From Iris pallida (Eukaryota > Streptophyta > Magnoliopsida > Asparagales > Iridaceae), in NCBI GenBank assembly GCA_029216955.1, contig JANAVB010003400.1, positions 10,579,868 through 10,643,867 on the forward strand: a stretch of DNA of 64,000 nucleotides. Reading direction: 5' to 3'. Shown in pieces: positions 12,483 to 21,902 of the stretch. How positions within the stretch are numbered: position 1 is the stretch's first letter; every line of letters begins with the position of its first letter. Position numbers and translations under genes: made by a program. The notes beneath the pieces were generated by a model that saw nothing but the letters and a program-made list of their open reading frames with translations, ran no database searches and was not told the origin of the DNA.

Positions 12483-14390
12483 GGAAATAAAGTGAACAGT
12501 GGGTGCTCTCTTCCTTCGAGAGAACACCAGTTTTAAGAATAAAAATTGAAGTTGAAGAATAAGAAAAAGGGAAAAGAGAAAGGAAGATGTGGGTACGGCA
12601 CTCCGGCGACGCCGCCGAAGCACGCCGGGAGCGGATCCGACATCGTTAGGGTTTGGGTTGTGAGAGGGGATCAGTAAAAAGAATGGGGAGGAGAGAACTG
12701 TGAAGAGCTCTGGGAAAGAGAAGGTGAGGAGCGAGCGAGAGCAAGGAGAGGGTTTCGCGCCGGTGGCTGGGTCGGCGGTTCAGAATTCGAAGGAGGAGGA
12801 GGAGTAGAGGCCGACGGGCGGTGGAGGAAGGGGGTTTCCGCCTGGGCGGCTCGGCGAAGGTCGCCGGCAGAGGGATTCGTCGGAGAGGGGCGCAGGCGAT
12901 TGGTCGCGGCGCCGGGCGGAGCTAGGGAGAGGGTTTTACACCGAGCGATCGTCGGCGGAGACGGAGGCCCGGGCGGTGGCGCGTTGGCCGGGAAAGGAGG
13001 CGGAACGGAGGGAGGCGGCGCACATGCGGGCGGGCATACCGACGGCGGCGGCAGATGCTGGACGAGAGGGGGCTACGATGTGGTACTGCGATTGTGACGG
13101 TGTGCGAGGACGCCGTCGGTGGTGGTGATGTTTGGTGAGGGGGTTACGATGTGGTGCTGTGGCCGTTGGAGGTTGCGGCGGTGATGTCGGATGTGAGGAG
13201 GAGACGGCCGAAACAGCGGTGTTACTGGGGTTGGGTTACGAGGAGGAAGTGGTGATGACGACCGGGCGAGGACGGTGTTGACGGAAGTCGGAGAAGGCAG
13301 TGGTGGTGGTGATGGTGATCCAGGCGGGGGTGATGCCGCCATAGAGACAGGGATCTGCGGCCGACGGTCTGGCTTGGTTGGTCGGGTTTTCAGGTCTTGT
13401 TGGGGATGGTGGGACGGTGGTTGTCACCGGGTTGGGGTTGAGCGGGTGATGACAGCGGGACGGGGCTGGGTTAGGTCAGGATTGAATATCGTGTCGGAAT
13501 TGTCGACATGAAAAATAATAAATGTAAATATAAGATGTGTGGAATAAGAGAGTCACCGGGGTCGGACCCGAGGCCGTCACGGCTGACACAGAAGGAATTG
13601 GACACAGACACGATGAACGCACCTCGGTGGAGAAATTTATGGAGTAATTTGTGGATGTGAGAAATTTATGGAGGAGTACCTGCCTATTTATAGGATGTGG
13701 GAATTTTCAGTTGGATAAGGGTTAGAATTGATTTAAAACCCCAATTGATAAATACCACATTAATTTAAATAGTTTTAAAGTAAATTAAATCCAAATTCGA
13801 ATCAAATTAAATCTAAGTAATCCATCTTTACATTAAAAATAGGATCCATAAAAATACATTTGTATTTATAATTCATAATAATTAATTTAAATACCAATCA
13901 ACAAATTTTAAAAATATTTTTATGAACACTAAAATTATAATAATAATTAATTTCAAAATTTTAAAATAAGTATTTAAATATTAATATAAAATAACTTACA
14001 ATATATGTTTGCAAATAAAAAATAATAATATCGATTAGTTTTTAAACTCAAAATATGTATAGAAATAATTTTCATGCACCTTGCATGTAAAATAGAATAA
14101 AAGTATTATTTCTCTAAAGCATTACTTCTACTTGTATAAATCATTTTTATAGTAAGGAGAATAAAACATTTGACTAAATAAAAATGTTTATATACAAATT
14201 ATTTACTCTTTATATATTTCGAAATCAAACTATTTACTATATTTACGAAACCTATAATAAACTCTTTATGTAAAATAACTAAATGAATAAATATCACATA
14301 TGTACGTACTCGCACTCGTCGTATAATTACCAAAAATTAATACTAAAAATAAAAATTTTAAAATCGTAGTAAAAATTTAGGAGTTTTACA
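10475..14390 (-). repeat. G2 LTR (5' LTR in element sense)
   Basis: This 3,916-bp copy runs TGTAATGCTCCAG to TTTTACA. Its first bases differ from the partner (TGTAACGCCCCAG) by C-to-T changes. It has the AAT microsatellite (12331-12480), the GC-rich block (12590-13510), the TATA box (13684-13693, minus) and the donor-like motif (minus, intron side from 11514). Confidence 0.88.
12331..12480. repeat. AAT/ATT microsatellite in G2 right LTR
   Basis: Longer counterpart of the array at 7266-7380, with interrupted AAT units. Confidence 0.9.
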
Positions 14391-14395
14391 CAGTG

Positions 14396-15056
14396 TAACT
14401 TTATACAGTGTAGACAGTATAACTTTATGCAGTGTAGACAATGTAGACAGTGATTTCTATTGCATATTTCAATATAGACAGTGTAACTTTATACAGTGTA
14501 GACATTGTAATTTTAGACAGTGTAGACCGTGTCGCATAATTGTAGACCGATCACATATCAAAGGTATTTCAGTCTGTCAGTCGGTGAGTATTTTTTGTTT
14601 TTCATGTACTGCTTTCGGTATCTAGTTTATTCTATTTTTTCTTCATTTATTTTTATGAATCATATGTCTAAAGGCTAACCTCTGTTGTATAGTCATTTTC
14701 ATATATTGAAACTGCATTCAGTAAATTGTACTCGTTCCATTCCTGACTGGAAACCAATATTTTTCAGATTAGCCGTCGATTCACTTAGCATTGGGAGTTC
14801 GGGTGTACATGCAGACAAAAGCCTAGAGACTAGCTAGATAGCTGAGTGTTAGTCATTCTAATATTTGTACAAGTTTATATTTTTTACAAATGTAAAACTT
14901 GTGAATATTATAAGTTAAATTAGTTTTGTGAATGAGCATTGTTTTATTTATTTTGATCATCATGGCCGTGACAGCGTTCTACCGTCGACTTTGCGGCGTA
15001 GGCTGGCTTGGACACGTCTCGTATCCGAATAAAAAAAATGGGTGCGGGTCGTGACA
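14396..15056 (+). mobile_element. G0 3' LTR, second part
   Basis: Continues the G0 LTR after the CAGTG duplication. It holds the rest of the GTAGACAGTG array (to about 14545), a GT-type splice-donor-like motif (TCG/GTGAGTATT, intron side from 14584) and the U5 end, and finishes in GGGTCGTGACA, like the LTR of G1. Confidence 0.72.
14971..15056 (+). promoter_or_regulatory. U5 terminal block with hairpin (G0)
   Basis: ACAGCGTTCTACCGTCGAC opens a block of about 85 nt ending in GTGACA. It can fold as CTACCGTCG-ACTTTG-CGGCGTAG (one bulge, one U-G pair). The block recurs in G1 (31391-31472, 40252-40333) and, on the minus strand, in G3 (43027-43108, 49704-49785) and G6 (62172-62257). LTR ends are where integrase acts, so some conservation is expected; the internal hairpin is the unusual part. 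Confidence 0.65.
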
Positions 15057-15309
15057 CTTCCGTAAAAAATTGAGAATGAGTAACAAAGGATTACTGTCAC
15101 ACTTTTACTCATGGCCAGCGACAGAAATATCCATCGCTAAGTAGTTGGTATATATCTAGCGACGAACTGTTGACGAAATTAGTGACGTAAAATAATACTG
15201 TATTTGACATGATATTAGTTGCTAAGCTGTAGCTAATCCGTCGCTCTTAGCGACTGATTTACTGCCGTCGGTAATATCAGTCGCTAAAGTACCGTATTTT
15301 TTAATGTTG

Positions 15310-15310
<1 letters not shown>
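15057..15310. other. GCGAC-rich stretch, possible DNA-transposon subterminal region
   Basis: AGCGAC and its complement GTCGCT recur several times in both orientations (near 15117, 15158, 15239, 15259, 15281). Such arrays are typical of subterminal repeats in plant CACTA-type elements. No terminal CACTA motif or target duplication was found, so the family is uncertain. Confidence 0.3.
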
Positions 15311-15316
<6 letters not shown>

Positions 15317-15340
<24 letters not shown>

Positions 15341-15918
15341 GGTACAGAATATACAAATGTTCAGAACACAAGTTTCTTACGAATCCATAGAGTGCAAGAG
15401 AGAAGGGAAGTGTGCCAGCACCAGTGCTACTTAGCGCAGGAGTCTGTGCCATCCAAGAAGTCAGAAGAGCGGAGTGTTCCAAAGTTCTCTGTCGAACTTG
15501 CTGGTTCTTGGAAGCTGTTCATGTGGGGCGAATCAAGCTTTGAGCGCCAGTGATAATTCACCCCAGCAGGCTTTCTTCCTCTCTGATCTAATCAGAACCT
15601 TCAGTTCTTCCATTATCTCTCTCTCTCTCTCTCTCTCTCAGGGTACAGAATATACAAATGTTCAGAATACAAGTTTCTTACGAATCCATAGAGTTCAAGA
15701 GAGAAGGGAACTGTGCCAGCACCAGTGCCACTTAGCGCAGGAGTCCGTGCCATCCAAGAAGTCAGAAGAGCGGAGTGTTCCAAAGTTATCTGTCGAACTT
15801 GCTGGTTCTTGGAAGCTGTTCGTGTGGGGCGAATCAAGCTTTGAGCGCCAGTGATAATTCACCCCAGCAGGCTTTCTTCCTCTCTGATCTAATCAGAACC
15901 TTCAGTTCTTCCATTATC
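15317..15918. repeat. Tandem duplication, two 301-bp units
   Basis: Units 15317-15617 and 15618-15918 match closely. Each begins with a (CT)n tract ending in CAG and then GGTACAGAATATAC. Differences are few. The plus strand has an open frame across the junction (15474-15854) and the minus strand has one too (15613-15837), but I recognise no protein family. The CT tract plus CAG resembles an intron 3' end, so a duplicated fragment of a host exon is possible. Confidence 0.85.
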
Positions 15919-16213
15919 CACTTGCAACTCGTTCTGAACGATAACTTTTCTGATCTAACCAGAAAAGTTAGTGGACGTTCGTTGCTGCTGCTGCTACGAA
16001 TTCTTCTGTGCTTCTTCGAAGTAACATATTGGTTTTCGTCTTTCAGAATCCTCCAAGGATCTCTGTTTTGCATATTCCTTGAAATGTTCTAGAAAACATT
16101 ATTCTTACAATCGTTTTATTTCTCAGTTTTCCATCGAAAATTACGTCCCGGGACTAACATGTATGCATGTACAGTAGGAGACGGTCTTGTCTCTGTTGGG
16201 ACATGAACAAGTG
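15919..16213. other. No feature recognised
   Basis: Unique-looking sequence with a short CTG run near 15984 (GCTGCTGCTGCTAC). The open frame from the duplication peters out before 16092. I see no promoter, RNA gene or known domain. Confidence 0.4.
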
Positions 16214-16221
16214 CAATTTAG

Positions 16222-16807
16222 TAGGGGTGTGCGTCGGTATAATCGGTCGGTATTTGGTTGGATTTTTCGGTATTTTTTTAAATCGGTATTAAAAAATCAA
16301 TACCGATATCGTACCATTTAGAATCGGTTTTTTTCGGTTTCGGTTAAATCGGTATTCAGTCGATTTTTGTTTGGTATCGGTATTTTACCATTTAACATTT
16401 GATCAATCAACACACTTAATATGAACCTCTTAACCTAGAAAAATATTTTTTTACTTTTTTTTGGAAGCATTAAAATTCAAAGCCAAGCCTCTACCAAGCA
16501 AGCAATTAATCAAATTTATTAGAATAATATGTAACAAGTCACAAACACCTAAAAAAGAGCTTAAAAGATCAAACACAGACACTAAGTTTAATTCTTAGTA
16601 TAAGTTTAAGTACACTAAAATTTACTTCAAAATTATATAAACACAAAAATATAAGCTCAAAAGACCAAAACTCAATTCTTAGCATTCTTAACATAACTTC
16701 AAGTCCACCAAAACTCATTATAAGTTCTAACAAACTAATTTCCAACTAAAACAAAGATAAAAATGAAAGAGAGTAATATAAAATTAATCACGAACAACAT
16801 TCTAAGG

Positions 16808-16882
<75 letters not shown>

Positions 16883-17064
16883 ATCGGTTCGGTTTGGTAT
16901 TTTCGGTATGGTATTACATTCAAATTGTTATCACTACCATTATACCATATTTTAATCGGTTCGGTAATTCGGTATCGGTACATAATTTCGGTTCGATTTT
17001 TCGGAATATTTTTAATCGGTATTCGGTCAGTTTTTCGGTAGCGGTCGGTATTTGCTCACCCCTA
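16222..17064. mobile_element. hAT-type non-autonomous transposon
   Basis: Begins TAGGGGTGTGC and ends GCTCACCCCTA, forming terminal inverted repeats, and is flanked by a perfect 8-bp duplication CAATTTAG (16214-16221 and 17065-17072). An 8-bp duplication with this TIR type is characteristic of hAT elements. The interior is full of CGGTAT, TCGGTTC and related motifs near both ends, and has a poly-A/(TA)n tract at 16807-16882. No transposase is encoded, so it would need a transposase in trans. Confidence 0.85.
16807..16882. repeat. Poly-A followed by (TA)n tract
   Basis: About 32 adenines and then alternating AT with one TAAT interruption, inside the hAT-type element. Confidence 0.9.
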
Positions 17065-17072
17065 CAATTTAG

Positions 17073-18149
17073 TATGTTGGTGATGTCCAGGTACAGGGAT
17101 TTCACTACAGACGTGAGCACCAAGCAATTGATTAAGTTCCTATTCCTTATAAAGTCACTTCGTTTACCACGTAGAAATTTTTTTTGAATCCAAATTAATG
17201 GAGGAAAATTAGTGGGGCCAATCAAAATAAAATATTTTAATTAGAATTTTGGTATTCACACAAATTTTAGTCAGAAAAAAAAATGAATACATCACGGGAC
17301 CATCCAAAGACTCGACAGGAGAAGAGGTGAAGTTCCATCATAATTTAAGGATTTGTTAAGGACACATAAGATGATTAAAGAACAAACTTAAGCAAGTCAA
17401 TTGAACATTGTTGGTATGTCTCTGTCTCTGTCTCTGTCGAGATATCTTAATGGTCTCGACAGAGACGAGTTTGCTACCCATGCACTCATCCAACGAGACC
17501 TCTGTCGCGCTCGTCCAATGCCCTACTCGTCCTTATGAAATGCGCAAGAGGTGTGGTTGAGCTGCATTAGAACCATCTTTCACTAAGATTCGGTTTGATA
17601 TTGTTACAAATTATTAAAAGTTGTTGTCAAAAAGCTATATAGTGCATGGTAATGGCAGGGCAGCATTATGAAGTATTTTTAGAGGACCAGTTATGAAAAG
17701 TTTTGAGGGAATAGTTTTTAAATCAGTCCAATCCATACTTGATAATTCATTAATGAGCAGTTCTGAAATTTTTTTACAAGAATAAAATTATCTATATGTC
17801 CATATATAAACAAAAATTCTTCCAAACTTTTATTTTTGTTACGGAAGTCTGCTTGATGCATGATTTTTGAAGAAAAAAATTATGTGTGTATCATTTAGTG
17901 TTCGACTTCGACAATAACCAAATAGGATTTGTGAAGGCTGCATGAAGAGGAAGTTTTTGTGTATCGTCTCCACTACTTAATTATATTGGAAGTGTGTGTA
18001 GCAATGTAATAGTTGATTTCTGCATATCATAAGCATTTGATTTTGAAATTTGATTTTGAAAATTTTGAAAATTTTAAATTTTTAAATATTAGTAGTTATA
18101 ATTATATATTTTTATAATGATATCAATGGAATAAAATAATAAAAAAATT
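17073..18149. other. Intergenic DNA, no gene seen
   Basis: AT-rich sequence. A small GTCTCT repeat with an inverted partner (TCTCTGTCGAGA ... TCTCGACAGAGAC) lies near 17418-17465. Nothing else is recognisable. It is the receiving DNA for the hAT-type element on its left and C1 on its right. Confidence 0.4.
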
Positions 18150-18154
18150 AAAAT

Positions 18155-18276
18155 TGTTGAGAGTCAATAAGGGACTTTTAGTCCCACATCGGAATATGTA
18201 GTATGTAGAGGAGCTAGACTCCCTATAAGTAGTGAAGTAGTCCATCAACAAAATTATCCAACTATTATTTTCTACA
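18155..18276 (+). repeat. C1 5' LTR
   Basis: Starts TGTTGAGAG and ends TTTTCTACA. It holds a TATA box (TATAAGT, 18224-18230) preceded by TTTTAGTCCCACATCGG. Confidence 0.95.
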
Positions 18277-18288
18277 TGGTATCAGAGC
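18277..18288 (+). promoter_or_regulatory. C1 primer binding site (initiator tRNA-Met)
   Basis: TGGTATCAGAGC follows the LTR with no spacer. It complements the 3' end of plant initiator tRNA-Met, the standard primer for Copia reverse transcription. Confidence 0.95.
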
Positions 18289-19190
18289 CATAACTCTCTC
18301 TCCACAAAAAAAAAAAAAAAAAAAATTCCCCCTCCCCCCCCAAGCCGCCGACCCGCTCCAGCCCCCCGACCCCACGCTGCCCCCTCCCACCGGCTGCTCC
18401 ACCGCTGCCCCACCCCCCCTCTCTTGCCGACTCCAGCGACCCTCCTCCCTCCCGCCCCTCCAGAACCCCAGCACCCTCCCGCCGACTCCAGCGACCATCC
18501 TCCCCTCTCTTGCCGACTCCAGAACCCCAGCACCCTCCCGCCCCACCCCGCTCCCCCTCCAGCACCCTCCCAGCAGCACCCCGTCCCCCCCCCCCCCCTC
18601 CAGCACCCTCCCGCAGCACCCCGCCACCCCCTGCCGACTCTAGCCTTCTCCAAGCCGCCCTCACCACCCCAAGCCGACTCCCGCCTTCTCCAAGCCGCCC
18701 CGCCCCCACCAGCAGCCCCCCCCCCCCCCACAGCAGCACCCCCCCTCCTCCCTCTCCCTCTCTTGACATGGAAACCCTAACCCTAGCCCTAGCAGCCCCA
18801 TCCACACCCTAACCCTAACCCTAGTTTTTAACGAAAAAAAATACAAAAAAAAATACAAAAACGGCGTATTTCGAATAGAGCTGGCTGTCAAATACTTTAT
18901 TTGTACCTACTCTGTTCCTCACTTACGCCGTTTGGAACTAACAAATGCTTTATTTGTTATTCCTTCTTCACATCGGGATCTATACAGAGACTGATTATGT
19001 CTTCTCTGGTGTCCTGACGTGTTCATTTTACATGCGTGCGCCGGTGCTGGCCAAGTTAGTAGCGCATTAGTAAAGTCTCTGGCGTCGAAGAAGACGACGT
19101 AGACGACGACGACGACGACGAAGTTGGGTCAGTTGCAGACTCCGACGACGACGCAGAAGACGACAAATAGGGTTCACAATTGCTGAATCC
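18289..19190 (+). other. C1 leader: C-rich tract, telomere-like and GAC repeats
   Basis: After a poly-A run (about 18306-18325) the plus strand is extremely pyrimidine-rich, with many CCCTCC and CAGCACCC units, to about 18770. It then has CCCTAACCCTAGCC and ACCCTAACCCTAACCCTAG (telomere-like, 18774-18824) and, near the gag start, (GAC/ACG)n repeats at about 19085-19165. Long Pro-rich plus and Gly-rich minus frames here look like composition artefacts. It would be the untranslated leader of the genomic RNA. Confidence 0.75.
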
Positions 19191-20687
19191 ATGGATTCGA
19201 TCAGTGGCAAACTGACGGCCGAAGATATGAAGGCCTTGGTTGATGATATCCTATCAAAGAGATTAACCGAGACAACCCCACGTGTGATCCATACTGATGT
19301 GGATCCGTCACCTTACAAAATGGGAAAGCTGGAGAAGCTGGAGACGAAGTTGGAAGGAACGTCCAACTACTTGAAGTGGTCGCGGCAGGCGATGCAGACG
19401 CTGAAGGGACGTGGCTTGGTTGGCTATGTTACTGGCCATGCCAAGGCGCCAGCCGATCCCTCCGCAAAGGAGTTTGCTGTTTGGGAGATTGTCAACAACG
19501 TAGTAGCTGGGTGGTTGACTGCCTCATTAACCGACCAGGTGTCGGACAATGTCGAGACAATGGAGGCTGCTGCTGATATATGGCGGACTCTAAAAGATAT
19601 GTACTACGGCTCGGGCAACCCTATGCGGGTCTTTCAACTGCAAGATGAACTCGATCGGGTGGCCCAAGACGAACGTACCATCTCTGAGTACGCAGCCCTG
19701 TTGAAGAAGTACTGGTCTGATCTGGATCATTATGATCCTCTTGGGATGGAAGATGCACAAGTCGAACCGGCGTTCGCAAAGTACTTTCAGACGTTCCTGG
19801 CTTATATTTTACGACAGCGTATGATAAAATTCCTGAAGGGACTACACCCTGTATTTGAGCAGAGACGGAACATCCTCCTATCCCAACCCACGCTTACGAC
19901 CTTGGAAGAAGCTATAGCCGTCATGACACAGGAAGAAGCTCGACTGAAGTTGATGCCCAATAAGGGCTCCTGCCAGGGGGAGCAAGCCGCGGTTGAAAAG
20001 TCTGTCCTTGCTGCCTTCAATCAACCTCCATCTGTGGGTGGTGTTTGCTACAATTGTGGTGACTCCGGACATTACATCCGATTTTGTCCAAAACCCTTGT
20101 GCAATCAGTCTAATGATCGAGGACGGGGTCGTGGAGGCCGACGTGGTAGTCGAGGGGGATATGCTGGTAGAAGGGGTGGACACAAAGCAAATCTGGCGGA
20201 GGAAGGGGGAGAGAATCAACTGGCTGAAATAATCCCGCTTGAGCGGGAGTTCCTTGAGAAGTTGCGAGGCACAAAGCTGGGTTCGACGGACAGTCCTGGG
20301 GCGTCTTCTACCTCGGGTGATCACATCACTTACTTTGCCCAAACCAGTACTGGTAATTCTGCGCGTGCTCTTGCATCTGTCCATCAGCCAGGTTGGATTA
20401 TGGACTCTGGGGCATCTCGCCATGTCACGGGATCCCGTGGTGCGTTTCAGGACTATACTCACCTACCATTGCCGGAGAGTATTCAGACCGTTGATGGTAC
20501 ATCCAGCCCTGTAATGGGTAAAGGCACTGTCGCATGCACCCCTTCCATCACTCTAACCAATGTCTTACATGCTCCGTCTTTTCCTATCAATCTTCTATCC
20601 ATTAGTGCCATTATACTTGATCTTAACTGTACTGTTTCCTTTGACATTCCTACGGTGACTTTTCAGGAGAAAGGGACAGGACGATGA
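19191..20687 (+). CDS. gag: C1 Gag and protease start (Copia)
   Basis: A 498-residue frame starting at the first ATG after the leader. Residues about 45-250 resemble the UBN2/Copia gag domain (capsid). A basic RGG-rich stretch covers about 310-333. A zinc knuckle CYNCGDSGHYIRFC (Cys286, Cys289, His294, Cys299) would bind the RNA genome. WIMDSGASRHVTG near residue 401 carries the DSGA active site of the aspartic protease that cleaves the polyprotein. The frame then ends at 20687 although homologous sequence continues in another frame, so an indel near there has separated it from integrase. Gag itself looks intact. Confidence 0.9.
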   Translation: MDSISGKLTAEDMKALVDDILSKRLTETTPRVIHTDVDPSPYKMGKLEKLETKLEGTSNYLKWSRQAMQTLKGRGLVGYVTGHAKAPADPSAKEFAVWEIVNNVVAGWLTASLTDQVSDNVETMEAAADIWRTLKDMYYGSGNPMRVFQLQDELDRVAQDERTISEYAALLKKYWSDLDHYDPLGMEDAQVEPAFAKYFQTFLAYILRQRMIKFLKGLHPVFEQRRNILLSQPTLTTLEEAIAVMTQEEARLKLMPNKGSCQGEQAAVEKSVLAAFNQPPSVGGVCYNCGDSGHYIRFCPKPLCNQSNDRGRGRGGRRGSRGGYAGRRGGHKANLAEEGGENQLAEIIPLEREFLEKLRGTKLGSTDSPGASSTSGDHITYFAQTSTGNSARALASVHQPGWIMDSGASRHVTGSRGAFQDYTHLPLPESIQTVDGTSSPVMGKGTVACTPSITLTNVLHAPSFPINLLSISAIILDLNCTVSFDIPTVTFQEKGTGR

Positions 20688-21160
20688 CTTGGGACTGGCA
20701 CATAGCATAAGGGGCTGTGGTATTTAGACAGGACTGGACTGGACAACGCATTGGCATCCTGGTAGCAGACGCACCATCAGAAGCTTCATGTCGCAGTGTT
20801 GAAGCCGACTTGCTACTCCACCACCAGCGTGTCGGTCATTCCTCTTTTAAAGTTATTAGTTGAATGTATCCGTCCTTATATCAAAGGGCTAATAAAGAGA
20901 AGTTATTTTGTGATGCTTGTGAGTTGGAAAAACATACCAGAAGCTCGTATGTGAGCTCGGGGAATAGGAGTTCAGCTGCTTTTGACATGATACATTCGGA
21001 CGTATGGGGCCCTTGTCTTACAACCGGAATTAACGGCTTTCGATGGTTCGTCACCTTTATTGACTGTTATACCCGCGTGACATGGGTCTACCTTATAAAG
21101 AATAAAAGTGACGTCCTTGCGGCCTTTCGGGACTTTCATCGACGGGTAGAAACATAATAT
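20688..21160 (+). pseudogene. pol: C1 integrase, N-terminal and core part
   Basis: In a different frame from gag, GAG-pre-integrase sequence (LLHHQRVGHSSFK near 20810, CDACELEKHTRSSY near 20910) gives the HHCC zinc-binding residues. The core begins DMIHSDVWGPC, with the first catalytic Asp. An in-frame TAG-type stop precedes the Met at 20864, and a TAA at 21155-21157 interrupts the core where CAA (Gln) is usual in the family, consistent with a C-to-T change. Integrase would insert the cDNA into the host genome. Confidence 0.85.
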
Positions 21161-21861
21161 GGCGCTAAAATTAAGTGTTTCCGGTCTGACAATGGGACAG
21201 AGTATACTAATAAGCGGGTTGCTGAGTATTTTTCCACTCATGGAATACTACATCAAACTTCATGTGCTTATACTCCGGCACAAAATGGTGTGGCTGAACG
21301 AAAGAACAGACATCTACTGGAAGTCGCACGGACGATGATGCTGGCTATGAATGTCCCGAAACACTTATGGGGGCAGGCTATATTGACGGCCTCTTATCTC
21401 ATCAACAGAATGCCATCTCAAGTATTGGACTGGAAGACACCGTTGGAGATGCTTACTTGGGCAACTACATACACTGTTCCACCGAAATTTTTGGATGTGT
21501 GTGCTTTGTCCAAGATAATAGGCCAGGCGTTGGCAAACTGGATCCTAGGGCAGTTAAATGTGTCTTTGTCGGTTACACGGCGACTCAGAAGGGATATGCC
21601 TGTTGGAGTCCAGTCGAGCGAAAGATGTTTGTCAGCATGGACGTTACATTCAGAGAACTCGAACCATACTATGGTTCGGATGAAGGTTCAGCATTTGGTG
21701 ACACACCTAACACAGATGGTGTTCGATGTGAGGGGGAGATAATAAGCCCAAATGTGGTCGTCGGATCGATTTCGTGTCCGGTTGTAGAAAACTGGACGAA
21801 AGGGGGAGAGCACAGTGACTCAGATACAGAGAATGAAGAAGAAGATACATATGTTACGTAG
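21161..21861 (+). pseudogene. pol: C1 integrase, C-terminal part with frameshift
   Basis: The frame continues after the TAA stop with FRSDNGTEYTN (second catalytic Asp) and AERKNRHLLEVARTMM (catalytic Glu), then shifts by one at about 21485 into FGCVCFVQDNR ... KCVFVGYTATQKGYACW, the conserved C-terminal KCVFVGY block. An acidic tail ends at a stop at 21859-21861. All three DDE residues are present, but one stop and one frameshift break the domain. Confidence 0.85.
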
Positions 21862-21902
21862 GGGAGCAGCAGACAAGGGAAAAGGAGCTCCAAGTCTACA
21901 GA

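Larger units (their letters stand above)
5381..14390 (-). mobile_element. G2: complete non-coding Gypsy LTR element
   Basis: Two homologous LTRs (5381-9376 and 10475-14390) enclose only 1,098 bp. CAGTG precedes the left end (5376-5380) and follows the right end (14391-14395), a 5-bp target duplication. Minus orientation is shown by the palindrome and purine-tract signature (complemented) next to the left LTR and the primer-side motif next to the right LTR. No gag or pol is visible, so it would depend on proteins made by another element. It resembles LARD-type derivatives, but its interior is shorter than is usual for them. Confidence 0.88.

Noticed and set aside
18265..18812. Several overlapping Pro-rich and Gly-rich frames of 100-177 residues
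   Set aside because: They lie in the C-rich leader of C1, are open in many frames at once, and show no domain.
18774..18824. CCCTAA units considered as an interstitial telomere
   Set aside because: Only a few imperfect units within a C-rich retrotransposon leader.
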